A DNA stretch of 7,860 bases from Phycisphaerales bacterium UBA6054 (GCA_002429045.1 DIYM01000108.1:1-7860), one strand, 5' to 3'. Numbered from the stretch's first letter, positions 1 through 5,460 are shown. A program made the numbers and translations. The notes: generated by a model not told the origin, from the sequence alone.

Positions 1-2
1 CC

Positions 3-143
3 GGGACGTTCTTCGAGCCGATCCGCCTGCACGCGGAGGTCGAGGTCATCCCGGCGTGGGCCGAGCCGATGGAGCGGGCCCATCCGCCGATCGATGAGCC
101 GTTCGTCCGCCCGACGCTCGACGAGCCGAGCGGGGAAGACTGA
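3..143 (+). CDS. C-terminal fragment of an unrecognised protein (5' truncated)
   Basis: An open frame enters from the left edge and ends at TGA (141-143), giving 46 residues that begin GTFFEPIRLHAEVEVIPAW and end LDEPSGED. Codon third positions are mostly G or C, as in the genes nearby, which supports real coding. The tail is acidic and proline-rich (PPIDEPF, LDEPSGED) with no membrane segment or recognisable motif, so it could be a disordered C-terminus. It converges on the deaminase gene, with only 8 bp between the two stop codons and no hairpin terminator visible between them. I do not recognise the family and propose no function. Confidence 0.6.
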   Translation, partial: GTFFEPIRLHAEVEVIPAWAEPMERAHPPIDEPFVRPTLDEPSGED

Positions 144-151
144 GCACCCGG

Positions 152-607
152 TCACGCGGGCGGCACGCCGATGTCCTCGTCCCACAGGTCCGGCCGTTCG
201 GCGATGAAGGTGCGCATCAGCTCGATGCACCGCGGGTCGTTGGCCAGGATCACCTCGACGCCCTCGGCAGTGAGCCAGTCCTCGCGCCCCATGAAGGTCT
301 CGTGCTCCCCGATGATCACGCGGGGGATCCTGTGCAGCACGGCGGTGCCCGTACACATCGCGCAGGGCGACAGCGTGGACGCCAGCGTGAGCGTGTGCCA
401 GTCCCGCCGGCGCCCGGCGTTGCGGATGCACACCGTCTCGGCGTGCGCGGTGGGATCCCCGGTCTGCACCCGGAGATTGTGACCGCGGGCGACGATCGTC
501 CCGTCGGGTGCCATCAACGCCGAACCGATCGGGATACCGCCCCCGTCGCGCCCCGCGATGGCTTCTTCAAGAGCGGCATCGAGAGCGGCTTGATCCGTTC
601 GTTCCAT
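152..607 (-). CDS. Cytosine deaminase, yeast FCY1-like (CDA-fold zinc deaminase)
   Basis: This 151-aa cytosolic enzyme of the cytidine/deoxycytidylate deaminase superfamily probably hydrolyses cytosine to uracil and ammonia. The zinc site is plain: H55-A-E57 and P81-C82-A-M-C85, with E57 the expected proton shuttle. Family-specific residues match my memory of yeast cytosine deaminase: GGIPIG (23-28), GHN (42-44), TLSPCAMCTG (78-87), F105 in GEHETF, and a C-terminal ERPDLWDEDIG (137-147). In the yeast enzyme the corresponding Asn, Phe, Trp and Asp line the cytosine pocket. It is unrelated to E. coli CodA, an amidohydrolase. The start has no Shine-Dalgarno; a TACGCT box lies 6 nt upstream, so the mRNA may be leaderless. 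Divergence from upp, which uses uracil, supports the substrate. A guanine deaminase or tRNA adenosine deaminase is less likely given the C-terminal match. Confidence 0.88.
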   Translation of the reverse strand: MERTDQAALDAALEEAIAGRDGGGIPIGSALMAPDGTIVARGHNLRVQTGDPTAHAETVCIRNAGRRRDWHTLTLASTLSPCAMCTGTAVLHRIPRVIIGEHETFMGREDWLTAEGVEVILANDPRCIELMRTFIAERPDLWDEDIGVPPA

Positions 608-609
608 GC

Positions 610-626
610 CGGCAGCGTATCTGCCG
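610..626. repeat. Inverted repeat over the deaminase promoter
   Basis: CGGCAG (610-615) and CTGCCG (621-626) are exact reverse complements around CGTAT. The dyad covers the putative -10 box of the deaminase gene and begins 3 bp from its start codon. It could bind a dimeric regulator or be chance in GC-rich DNA. A second, shorter dyad (GTGCC/GGCAC, 641-653) lies between it and the upp promoter. Confidence 0.4.
614..619 (-). promoter_or_regulatory. Putative -10 box of the cytosine deaminase gene
   Basis: On the minus strand a TACGCT hexamer ends 6 nt before the deaminase ATG (607-605). No Shine-Dalgarno-like purine run is present, so transcription starting at or near the A of ATG (a leaderless mRNA) is plausible. 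No convincing -35 is visible. The box lies inside a perfect 6-bp inverted repeat (610-615 with 621-626, 5-nt spacer), which could be an operator. This is inferred from position and resemblance only. Confidence 0.35.
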
Positions 627-658
627 TCGCGGCTCGGCGAGTGCCTCGGGCACGGCTT

Positions 659-672
659 TGGTACACTCGGGC
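659..672 (+). promoter_or_regulatory. Putative extended -10 promoter of upp, next to the start codon
   Basis: TGGTACACTCGGGC directly precedes the upp ATG (673). It holds a TGn extended -10 followed by TACACT, ending 5 nt before the start, with no Shine-Dalgarno between. This arrangement suggests a leaderless transcript. The same 14-mer, with one difference, lies upstream of the metalloprotease gene on the other strand (5242-5255). No good -35 is seen. Confidence 0.4.
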
Positions 673-1314
673 ATGACCGACACGAACTCCGGCGGGCTCG
701 TGGTGTTCGACCACCCGCTGATCCGCCACAAGATGACGCGCCTCCGGGACGTCGGGACCGATTACCGACAGTTCCGCTCGACGCTGGCGCAGATCGCCGG
801 GCTGATGGTCTACGAGGTGACGCGGTCGTTCGAGACCGAGACGTTCGCGGTGACCACGCCGGTCGCCGAGACGGCGGGCTACCGGCTCAGGGGTTCGGTC
901 ACGGTGGTGCCGGTGCTCAGGGCCGGGCTGGGCATGATCGACGGGATGCTGGAGGTGATGCCCGAGGCCCGGGTGGGGCATGTCGGGCTGGCACGCAACG
1001 AAGAGACCCTCGAGCCGACGACCTACCTGAGCAAGCTGCCGCGGGATCTCGATGCGGGCCCGGTCGTGCTGGTCGATCCGATGCTCGCGACCGGCGGGAG
1101 CGCGTCGGCGGCGGTGAACCTGCTGCGAGAAGCGGGCGCGACCGATCTGCGGATGATCTGCCTGGTCGCGTCGCCCGAGGGGGTCGCCCGGATGCGTAAG
1201 GACCACCCGGACGTGCGCATCTACGCGGCGGTGCTCGACGAGCGGCTCGACGACCGCGGGTACATCGTGCCCGGGCTGGGCGACGCGGGGGACCGGATGT
1301 ACGGCACGACCTGA
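673..1314 (+). CDS. upp: Uracil phosphoribosyltransferase
   Basis: This 213-aa cytosolic enzyme makes UMP and pyrophosphate from uracil and PRPP, the uracil salvage step. Family landmarks appear in order: DHPLIRHKM (13-21), VVPVLRAGLGM (78-88), RNEETLEP (108-115), the PRPP-binding segment VVLVDPMLATGGSA (131-144), VASPEG (165-170), and the uracil-binding end GYIVPGLGDAGDRMYGT (196-212). Length is close to the usual 208 or so residues, and all key motifs are intact. The ATG at 673 is chosen because the protein then begins at the normal family N-terminus; the open frame upstream overlaps the divergent deaminase gene. No Shine-Dalgarno is visible, and a -10-like box sits 5 nt upstream. The divergent cytosine deaminase could supply its substrate. 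A hairpin terminator follows at 1358-1385. Confidence 0.97.
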   Translation: MTDTNSGGLVVFDHPLIRHKMTRLRDVGTDYRQFRSTLAQIAGLMVYEVTRSFETETFAVTTPVAETAGYRLRGSVTVVPVLRAGLGMIDGMLEVMPEARVGHVGLARNEETLEPTTYLSKLPRDLDAGPVVLVDPMLATGGSASAAVNLLREAGATDLRMICLVASPEGVARMRKDHPDVRIYAAVLDERLDDRGYIVPGLGDAGDRMYGTT

Positions 1315-1357
1315 CGACCCACGCAGCGGCTCCCGCCCGCATGCCGGCACGCAAAGA

Positions 1358-1385
1358 ACGACGCCCCGGTTTCCCGGGGCGTCGT
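1358..1385. terminator. Bidirectional intrinsic terminator between convergent genes
   Basis: A perfect 12-bp stem, ACGACGCCCCGG (1358-1369) with CCGGGGCGTCGT (1374-1385), encloses a 4-nt loop. It lies 43 bp after the upp stop and 31 bp after the stop of the minus-strand gene. Read on the minus strand it is followed by TCTTT, a modest U-rich tail. Read on the plus strand the tail is ATCAGACGG, so termination of upp would rely mainly on the stem. Confidence 0.8.
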
Positions 1386-1416
1386 ATCAGACGGTGCGTT
1401 TGTTCAGCGGATCGGC

Positions 1417-2760
1417 TTACGGGCAGCCGGCGTTGAACTCGCCGATGAACGCGGCGACGTCGAAGAAGTTCCAGGCGCCGAAGGGCTCGGCGATGTCGGC
1501 GCCGGGGTCCTGGGCGTTGAAGGCGCCGATGAAGTCGGAGACATCGAAGAAGTTGACATTGTCGTCGTTGTTGAAGTCGGCGATGCAGACGGAGCCGGCG
1601 GCGGGCACGGTGGCCGACGCGGTCAGGCTCGAGGGCGAGCCCGGGCGGAACAGCCCGATCTCGATATCGCCCGTGGTCGGGGCGGCGTCGGTCTCGAACC
1701 AGAAGTTGTACATGGTGCCCCAGCGGATCGCGTTGGCGTTCTCGTTGACCGCGAAGGTCTCGGTCGACCAGGTCACGCTGGAGCCGTTATCGACCGGGGA
1801 CCAGTCGGCGGACGAGTAGGGCTCGCCCGAGTGGTAGGTGATGTCGTTGAAGCCGTGGTTGCTCGAGCCGGTGCTGACCGGGATCGAGATCGAACCGGCC
1901 GAGCGGTGCGAGTTGAGGTTGTACAGGCCGTACTCGTAGCGCCAGGTGCCGTCCCCGAGGTCGACCGCCTTGGAGGCGAGGTAGAAGCGGCCTTCGGAGG
2001 GCACGTCGATCTGCGAGATGGTCACGGAGGGGTCGGGCTGGTTGCGTCCGAGCCCGTGCGCCTGCCACGCGAAGATCGCGGGCACCTCGGCGACGGTCGC
2101 GGGGGCGCCGTTCACGGTCAGGGACTGGTTGTTGGGGTTGAAGTTGAGGATGCGGTAGGACGCGTTGTTGAACTGGTTGCCGGCCTGGGAGTCATCGAGG
2201 GCGACGTACTGGCCTTCGGCGATGAACTCCGCGTCGGCGGCGTTCTGCAGCCTGGAGACCGGCACCTGCAACCGTTTATAAATCGCGTTCCCAAACTGGC
2301 TCGCGAACGAGGGCGGGGTCACATAGTCGCCGGTGAACGCGTTGACCTCGAAGCGCGGGCCCAGGTCCTCCTGGTCGCCGTTGAGGTTGGGCCCGTACGG
2401 ATCGGAGCAGCCCGAGCCGAGCGACTGGAACGAGCCGTCGTTCGCGCAGCCGAATCCGCACTCGTTGCCCTGGAGCGCCGCGAAGGAGTGCTTGACGAAC
2501 GAGACGCCGACCTGGGTCATGCGCCCGTCCTGGATCTTGAACAGGGTGGTCGAGATGACCGGGTGGTTCAGCGTGTCATCGATCCAGTTGGCGGGGCTGG
2601 TGCCCTTGTTGCAGGCGGTGGTGCCGATCGAGAACGCGCGGATCGAACCGACGGTCCCGTAGTTGTTCACGCCGTTGAGGATCCCGCAGATGACGTCCGG
2701 GGTGGCGTTGGCCATGCCGGCGGTCAGCGCGAGGCAAGCGGTAGCGGTCAAGCGATTCAT
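1417..2760 (-). CDS. Secreted protein of unknown function with dockerin-like C-terminus
   Basis: The protein is 447 aa. A short signal peptide (residues 1-19, probable cleavage after MANA) gives a mature start TPDV. The body (20-390) has six-odd scattered features but no catalytic motif I recognise. I recall similar uncharacterised planctomycete exoproteins sharing CSDPYGPNLNG (118-128), LGPRFEVNAFTG (133-144), EGQYVALDD and NNASYRI. Cys at 25, 50, 101, 105 and 118 could form disulfides after export. Residues 392-447 are a two-repeat dockerin-like tail: the first loop keeps D395, N397, D399 and D406, while the second has Ala424 and Pro426 where calcium ligands belong. The tail ends NAGCP. The start is supported by GGAGAAG 6 nt upstream and by the signal peptide. 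A separate promoter is likely in the 172-bp gap upstream. Cell-surface or extracellular location is inferred; function is unknown. Confidence 0.9.
   Translation of the reverse strand: MNRLTATACLALTAGMANATPDVICGILNGVNNYGTVGSIRAFSIGTTACNKGTSPANWIDDTLNHPVISTTLFKIQDGRMTQVGVSFVKHSFAALQGNECGFGCANDGSFQSLGSGCSDPYGPNLNGDQEDLGPRFEVNAFTGDYVTPPSFASQFGNAIYKRLQVPVSRLQNAADAEFIAEGQYVALDDSQAGNQFNNASYRILNFNPNNQSLTVNGAPATVAEVPAIFAWQAHGLGRNQPDPSVTISQIDVPSEGRFYLASKAVDLGDGTWRYEYGLYNLNSHRSAGSISIPVSTGSSNHGFNDITYHSGEPYSSADWSPVDNGSSVTWSTETFAVNENANAIRWGTMYNFWFETDAAPTTGDIEIGLFRPGSPSSLTASATVPAAGSVCIADFNNDDNVNFFDVSDFIGAFNAQDPGADIAEPFGAWNFFDVAAFIGEFNAGCP
1420..1587 (-). repeat. Dockerin-like (GC-type) C-terminal domain of the 447-aa protein
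   Basis: Residues 392-447 comprise two related units, NFFDVSDFIGAFNA (403-416) and NFFDVAAFIGEFNA (431-444). A cysteine opens the domain (C392) and another is the penultimate residue (C446). The first unit follows a near-canonical calcium loop; the second follows DIAEPFGAW, which is one residue longer and lacks the ligand side chains. The protease upstream ends in the same kind of domain (2936-3106). Confidence 0.8.
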
Positions 2761-2811
2761 CTATGTCTTCTCCGGTTTTGTACTGGTTTCGTGGGAAGAG
2801 AGTCCATCGAG

Positions 2812-2838
2812 AGCATACCGGATCAAAACACGGTTCAA
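2812..2838 (-). promoter_or_regulatory. Putative promoter of the 447-aa secreted protein gene
   Basis: On the minus strand, TTGAAC (2838-2833) and TATGCT (2817-2812) are 15 bp apart, slightly short for a sigma-70-type promoter; ATTGAA one base further out gives 16 bp. Transcription from here would leave a leader of about 45 nt carrying the GGAGAAG ribosome-binding site. The surrounding gap (2761-2932) is visibly more AT-rich than the genes. Just upstream is a direct repeat, TCCAAT-CTC-TCCAAT on the same strand (2860-2846), which might be an activator site. Confidence 0.4.
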
Positions 2839-2932
2839 TCCGGAAATTGGAGAGATTGGACCAAACAAGCCCAATCAAAGCACTTACAAATCGCCCGGCC
2901 CTCGGTCGTGAGCGCGAGGCGTGGGGGTCGGG

Positions 2933-5149
2933 TCAGGGGCAGCCTGCGTTGTAGAGCCCGATGTAGGCGGACACGTCGAAGAAGTTGAGGCTGCCGAACG
3001 GGGCCGCCAGGTCCGCGGACGGGTCGCCCGCGTTGAAGGCTCCGATAAAGGCGGAGATGTCGAAGAAGTTCAGGACGCCGAAGGGGGCGGCCAGGTCAGC
3101 CGGGCACGCCGCGTCGGCGGTTCGCGTCAGCACGCTGGCGGGGACAACCCCGCGCGTGACGGTCTCGCCGGCGTACCGCATGATCAGGCCCGCGCCGCCG
3201 CCGGCTTCGAAGAACTCGACACGGAGGTCGTGCTTGCCGGCCCCGAGCGGGAGGATGCCGAACCGGTCACGCATGCCGTGCAGCCCGTCGTTGTCGACGA
3301 GCAGGTCATCGCCGACCCACAGGCGTGAGCCGTCATCGGACTCGATGGCGAGCATGTAGAAGCCGTCCCGGGGCACATCGACGGTTGTTCGGAAGACGGC
3401 GCCGACGTTATCGCTCAATCCGGACCCGGCAAAGTCACCGGTCGTCGTCGCGAAGTCGATGTTGCCGATGACCTCCTCGACGATCGGTGTCAGCGCCCCG
3501 AAGTCGGGCAGCTCGGAGATGCTGGGGATCGCGTAGTACGCGGCGTCCACGCCGGGCTCGCTGCCGCCCGCGACGGGTTCGCGGAGCTGGGCGACCTCGA
3601 TGGTGGCGACCGCCGCGCCCGCGGCCGTGCTGTAGTTGATGGTGTCCGTGCCCGTGAAGCCCTGGGCAGGGGTGTAGAACAGCTGTTCGCCCGTGAGCGG
3701 CCCGCCCGTGACGACGTTGACGGTCCCGCCCCCGGGCGTGGTGGCGTCGTGAGAGAGGATCTGGAGGCTGGCGGGGCTGCAGCTGGCCATCTCGTCGTTG
3801 GTGAGCACGTCGAGCGCGGCGGCCTGGCCGCGGAAGAGCTCGAAGAAGTCGGCGCGCGGCTCGGGCGATCCGGTCGTGATCAGGTCGCAGCCGGCGCCGC
3901 CCAGGTACTGCAGGATCCGGGTCTGGACGCGCGGGTGGAACCGCATGTCCATGTTGCCGATCCCGCCCGGGCAAAGGTGGCAGTAGGACATGATGGTCGA
4001 GTCCGGGGCCAGCGAGCAGTCTCCGTTGCCGCAGTCATCGATGGTGGGGCTGTACGAGTTGCTGTCGTGCGTGTGCCCCGAGCCGAAGTTGTGGCCGAGT
4101 TCGTGGCTGACGACCATGAGATCCCAGTTGGCCGACTGGTTGTCCTGGACGGGCATGGGGAACGTGCCGTTCAGGTTCGCCGAGACCCCGTGTCCGAACA
4201 GCGTGTTGCAGAGGGCGTTGACATACGCCACGCCCCCTCCGAGCGACCTGCCCGATAGGCCCTGCACCGCTTCGCGCGGCACGTGACGCATCGAGGTGTT
4301 CCAGTGGTCGCGCATCTCGAGCAGGAAGTCGATCGTGCTGCTGTCCCCGACGTAAGGATCGTTGTTGGTCGCGAACACGCGGACGTACGGGATCGCCAGC
4401 CGCACGTTCACGTCCCGCTCATAGACGCTGCTCGAAGCGGCGAGCAGCGTGATCGCGTACGCGGCGGCGTCGACCGTGTTGCCCCCGAAGAGCTGGGAGA
4501 ACTCGTAGTCGGTATCGACCGCGATGCGTGCGACCCGGCACGGGGCGCCGCGGGCGGGCACGGCCTGGCCCGTCGGGACCATCTCCTCGCGCGTCATGCC
4601 GGTGTGCGCGAACGCGTCGAACTCGTTGGTGATCAGGTCGGTCGAGCAGAAGTCGGAGCCGTCGCCGAGGTTCAGGTCGGACGTCAACTCGTACGAGACG
4701 GCTGCCTCGGCCTCGGCGTGCCCGGTGCTGATGACCCGGACGCCCTCGCCCGAGCGGACGAAGCCGTTCACCCGGTTGCCCATGACCGAGACGAACGCGA
4801 GCGAGTCGGCATCGCCGGCGACGCCCCCCTTGAAGAAGGACAGCCCGGTGAGATCGAGCGGACGCTCGATCCCGTTGGCGTCGACCTCGACGACGCGCGC
4901 CCCGGCCGAGAGCGGGTTGTAGCGGGTCAGTTCGAGCGTCTCGTCGCCGTGCGCGATTGCCAGACGGACGCGGATCGTCTCGCCCATCTCCGAGATCGCG
5001 GCTTGGCGGAACACCGTGCTCGTCGACGCCAGCGGCGCGGCGTGATGGGACGCCGCCGGGCTCGGCGCGTGGTTTGCCGAGACCGAACCGGCAGCCGCGA
5101 GCATCGACAGCGCGGCGGAACAGACAAGCAGCGGGCGTGAACGCTTCAT
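2933..5149 (-). CDS. Secreted reprolysin-like zinc metalloprotease with Ig-like, PA14 and dockerin-like domains
   Basis: The 738-aa preproprotein is probably an extracellular or surface endopeptidase. Order: signal peptide (1-25, cleavage near SVSA); a propeptide-like region (about 45-200) with FFKGGVAGDADS; a metzincin catalytic domain (about 204-420) with HELGHNFGSGH, giving zinc ligands H349, H353, H359 and catalytic E350, and a Met-turn IMSYC (M387). SGRSLGGGVAYVN (299-311) is typical of bacterial M12B-like zincins. An Ig/cadherin-like module follows (about 430-520, LTNDE, FYTPAQGFTGTDTINY), then a PA14-like domain (about 530-672, ESDDGSRLWVGDDLLVDNDG) that often binds carbohydrate, and a dockerin-like tail (682-738) ending NAGCP. 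The ATG at 5149 is chosen because it starts the signal peptide and has GGAG 8 nt upstream. The frame stays open a further 234 codons, but that stretch is Arg/His/Pro-rich and overlaps the ABC ATPase gene. Substrate is unknown. Confidence 0.93.
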   Translation of the reverse strand: MKRSRPLLVCSAALSMLAAAGSVSANHAPSPAASHHAAPLASTSTVFRQAAISEMGETIRVRLAIAHGDETLELTRYNPLSAGARVVEVDANGIERPLDLTGLSFFKGGVAGDADSLAFVSVMGNRVNGFVRSGEGVRVISTGHAEAEAAVSYELTSDLNLGDGSDFCSTDLITNEFDAFAHTGMTREEMVPTGQAVPARGAPCRVARIAVDTDYEFSQLFGGNTVDAAAYAITLLAASSSVYERDVNVRLAIPYVRVFATNNDPYVGDSSTIDFLLEMRDHWNTSMRHVPREAVQGLSGRSLGGGVAYVNALCNTLFGHGVSANLNGTFPMPVQDNQSANWDLMVVSHELGHNFGSGHTHDSNSYSPTIDDCGNGDCSLAPDSTIMSYCHLCPGGIGNMDMRFHPRVQTRILQYLGGAGCDLITTGSPEPRADFFELFRGQAAALDVLTNDEMASCSPASLQILSHDATTPGGGTVNVVTGGPLTGEQLFYTPAQGFTGTDTINYSTAAGAAVATIEVAQLREPVAGGSEPGVDAAYYAIPSISELPDFGALTPIVEEVIGNIDFATTTGDFAGSGLSDNVGAVFRTTVDVPRDGFYMLAIESDDGSRLWVGDDLLVDNDGLHGMRDRFGILPLGAGKHDLRVEFFEAGGGAGLIMRYAGETVTRGVVPASVLTRTADAACPADLAAPFGVLNFFDISAFIGAFNAGDPSADLAAPFGSLNFFDVSAYIGLYNAGCP
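2936..3106 (-). repeat. Dockerin-like (GC-type) C-terminal domain of the metalloprotease
   Basis: Residues 682-738 hold two units, NFFDISAFIGAFNA (694-707) and NFFDVSAYIGLYNA (722-735). Each is preceded by DLAAPFG, where Ala and Pro replace the Asn and Asp ligands of a normal calcium loop and one residue is inserted. C682 opens the domain and C737 is penultimate. The layout matches the tail of the neighbouring 447-aa protein although the rest of the two proteins is unrelated. Confidence 0.82.
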
Positions 5150-5172
5150 CGGTGAGACTCCAAGTTGGTACC

Positions 5173-5196
5173 ACGCCCGCTCGTGGGTGCGGGCGT
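5173..5196 (-). repeat. Inverted repeat in the protease mRNA leader
   Basis: ACGCCCGC (5173-5180) and GCGGGCGT (5189-5196) form a perfect 8-bp stem around an 8-nt loop. If transcription starts near the putative promoter at 5242-5255, the hairpin lies within a leader of about 90 nt and ends about 12 nt before the GGAG ribosome-binding site. It has no U-tract, so it is not a typical terminator. Confidence 0.5.
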
Positions 5197-5241
5197 CTGG
5201 AACACATGCGATCCGGTGCGTGCTCCGCGGCGAACGCCGCA

Positions 5242-5255
5242 GCCCGAGCGTACCA
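5242..5255 (-). promoter_or_regulatory. Putative extended -10 promoter of the metalloprotease gene
   Basis: The minus strand reads TGGTACGCTCGGGC, a TGn extended -10 with TACGCT. It matches the element directly before upp (659-672) in 13 of 14 positions. No good -35 is seen. A start about 7 nt downstream of the hexamer would give a leader of about 90 nt. The match between two unlinked promoters is the main support. Confidence 0.42.
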
Positions 5256-5286
5256 CACCGCGGGCCATCGGCGGCGCATTTCGGCG

Positions 5287-5310
5287 GGGTCCGTGCGGAT
5301 TTTCGGACCC
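5287..5310. repeat. Inverted repeat in the divergent gap
   Basis: GGGTCCG (5287-5293) and CGGACCC (5304-5310) are exact reverse complements with a 10-nt spacer. It lies between the two putative promoters, about 30 bp upstream of the protease -10 element and just upstream of the ABC -35-like hexamer. Neither side carries a U-tract, so a DNA-binding site is more likely than a terminator. Confidence 0.4.
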
Positions 5311-5314
5311 GGCA

Positions 5315-5347
5315 TTCATCAATAGCGCACAAAGCGGGTATTTTCGG
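5315..5347 (+). promoter_or_regulatory. Putative promoter of the ABC transporter operon
   Basis: TTCATC (5315-5320) and TATTTT (5339-5344) are separated by 18 bp. The -10 context GGTATTTTCGG resembles the GGTACACTCGG and GGTACGCTCGG elements before upp and the protease gene. The -10 sits in the spacer of a large dyad (5325-5359), a position where a dimeric repressor would block polymerase. A start near 5351 would give a leader of about 120 nt. Confidence 0.38.
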
Positions 5348-5359
5348 TGCTTTGTGTGC
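5325..5359. repeat. 11-bp inverted repeat spanning the putative ABC operon promoter
   Basis: GCGCACAAAGC (5325-5335) and GCTTTGTGTGC (5349-5359) are reverse complements except for one G/T position, with a 13-nt spacer. The inner 8 bp (CACAAAGC/GCTTTGTG) are perfect. The AT-rich spacer holds the candidate -10 TATTTT. In RNA the G-U pair would be tolerated, but the promoter overlap favours an operator. Confidence 0.5.
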
Positions 5360-5450
5360 GGAATCCCGGGGCGTCCGGACGCGATTCTGGGTGTGCCGGG
5401 CCAGGCGTTGCCCGGGCACCGGATAGGATTCGCCCGGCGCGGTTCGTGCC

Positions 5451-5460
5451 AGGAACGGAG
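5451..5460 (+). promoter_or_regulatory. Ribosome-binding site supporting a TTG start
   Basis: AGGAACGGAG ends 10 nt before TTG (5471-5473). No in-frame ATG lies between the gap and the conserved start of the ATPase domain (LRLRDVTFSYPG), and the next in-frame GTG is inside that conserved segment. The spacing is slightly long but acceptable. Confidence 0.55.

Noticed and set aside
514..1350. Minus-strand open frame opposite upp
   Set aside because: It is an Arg/His/Pro-rich antisense shadow of a confidently identified upp gene and extends across the upp promoter and the deaminase.
2899..2920. Possible terminator of the metalloprotease gene
   Set aside because: Only a 5-bp stem (CCTCG/CGAGG) with a 10-nt loop and no U-tract; too weak to call, so no terminator is assigned to that gene.
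1831..2988. Long plus-strand open frame opposite the 447-aa gene
   Set aside because: Its composition (Val/Gly/Arg/Asp-rich, no domain) is typical of the antisense of a GC-rich gene, and it runs through a promoter region into another gene.
1420..3106. Recurring TCGAAGAAGTT blocks as a possible DNA repeat or CRISPR array
   Set aside because: They are codons for NFFD in the four dockerin-like units, in frame inside two genes, without regular spacers.
5144..5149. Lipoprotein reading of the protease signal peptide (Cys10)
   Set aside because: The sequence before Cys10 is LLV, which does not fit a lipobox (small residue needed just before Cys), and a standard signal peptidase I site follows at SVSA.
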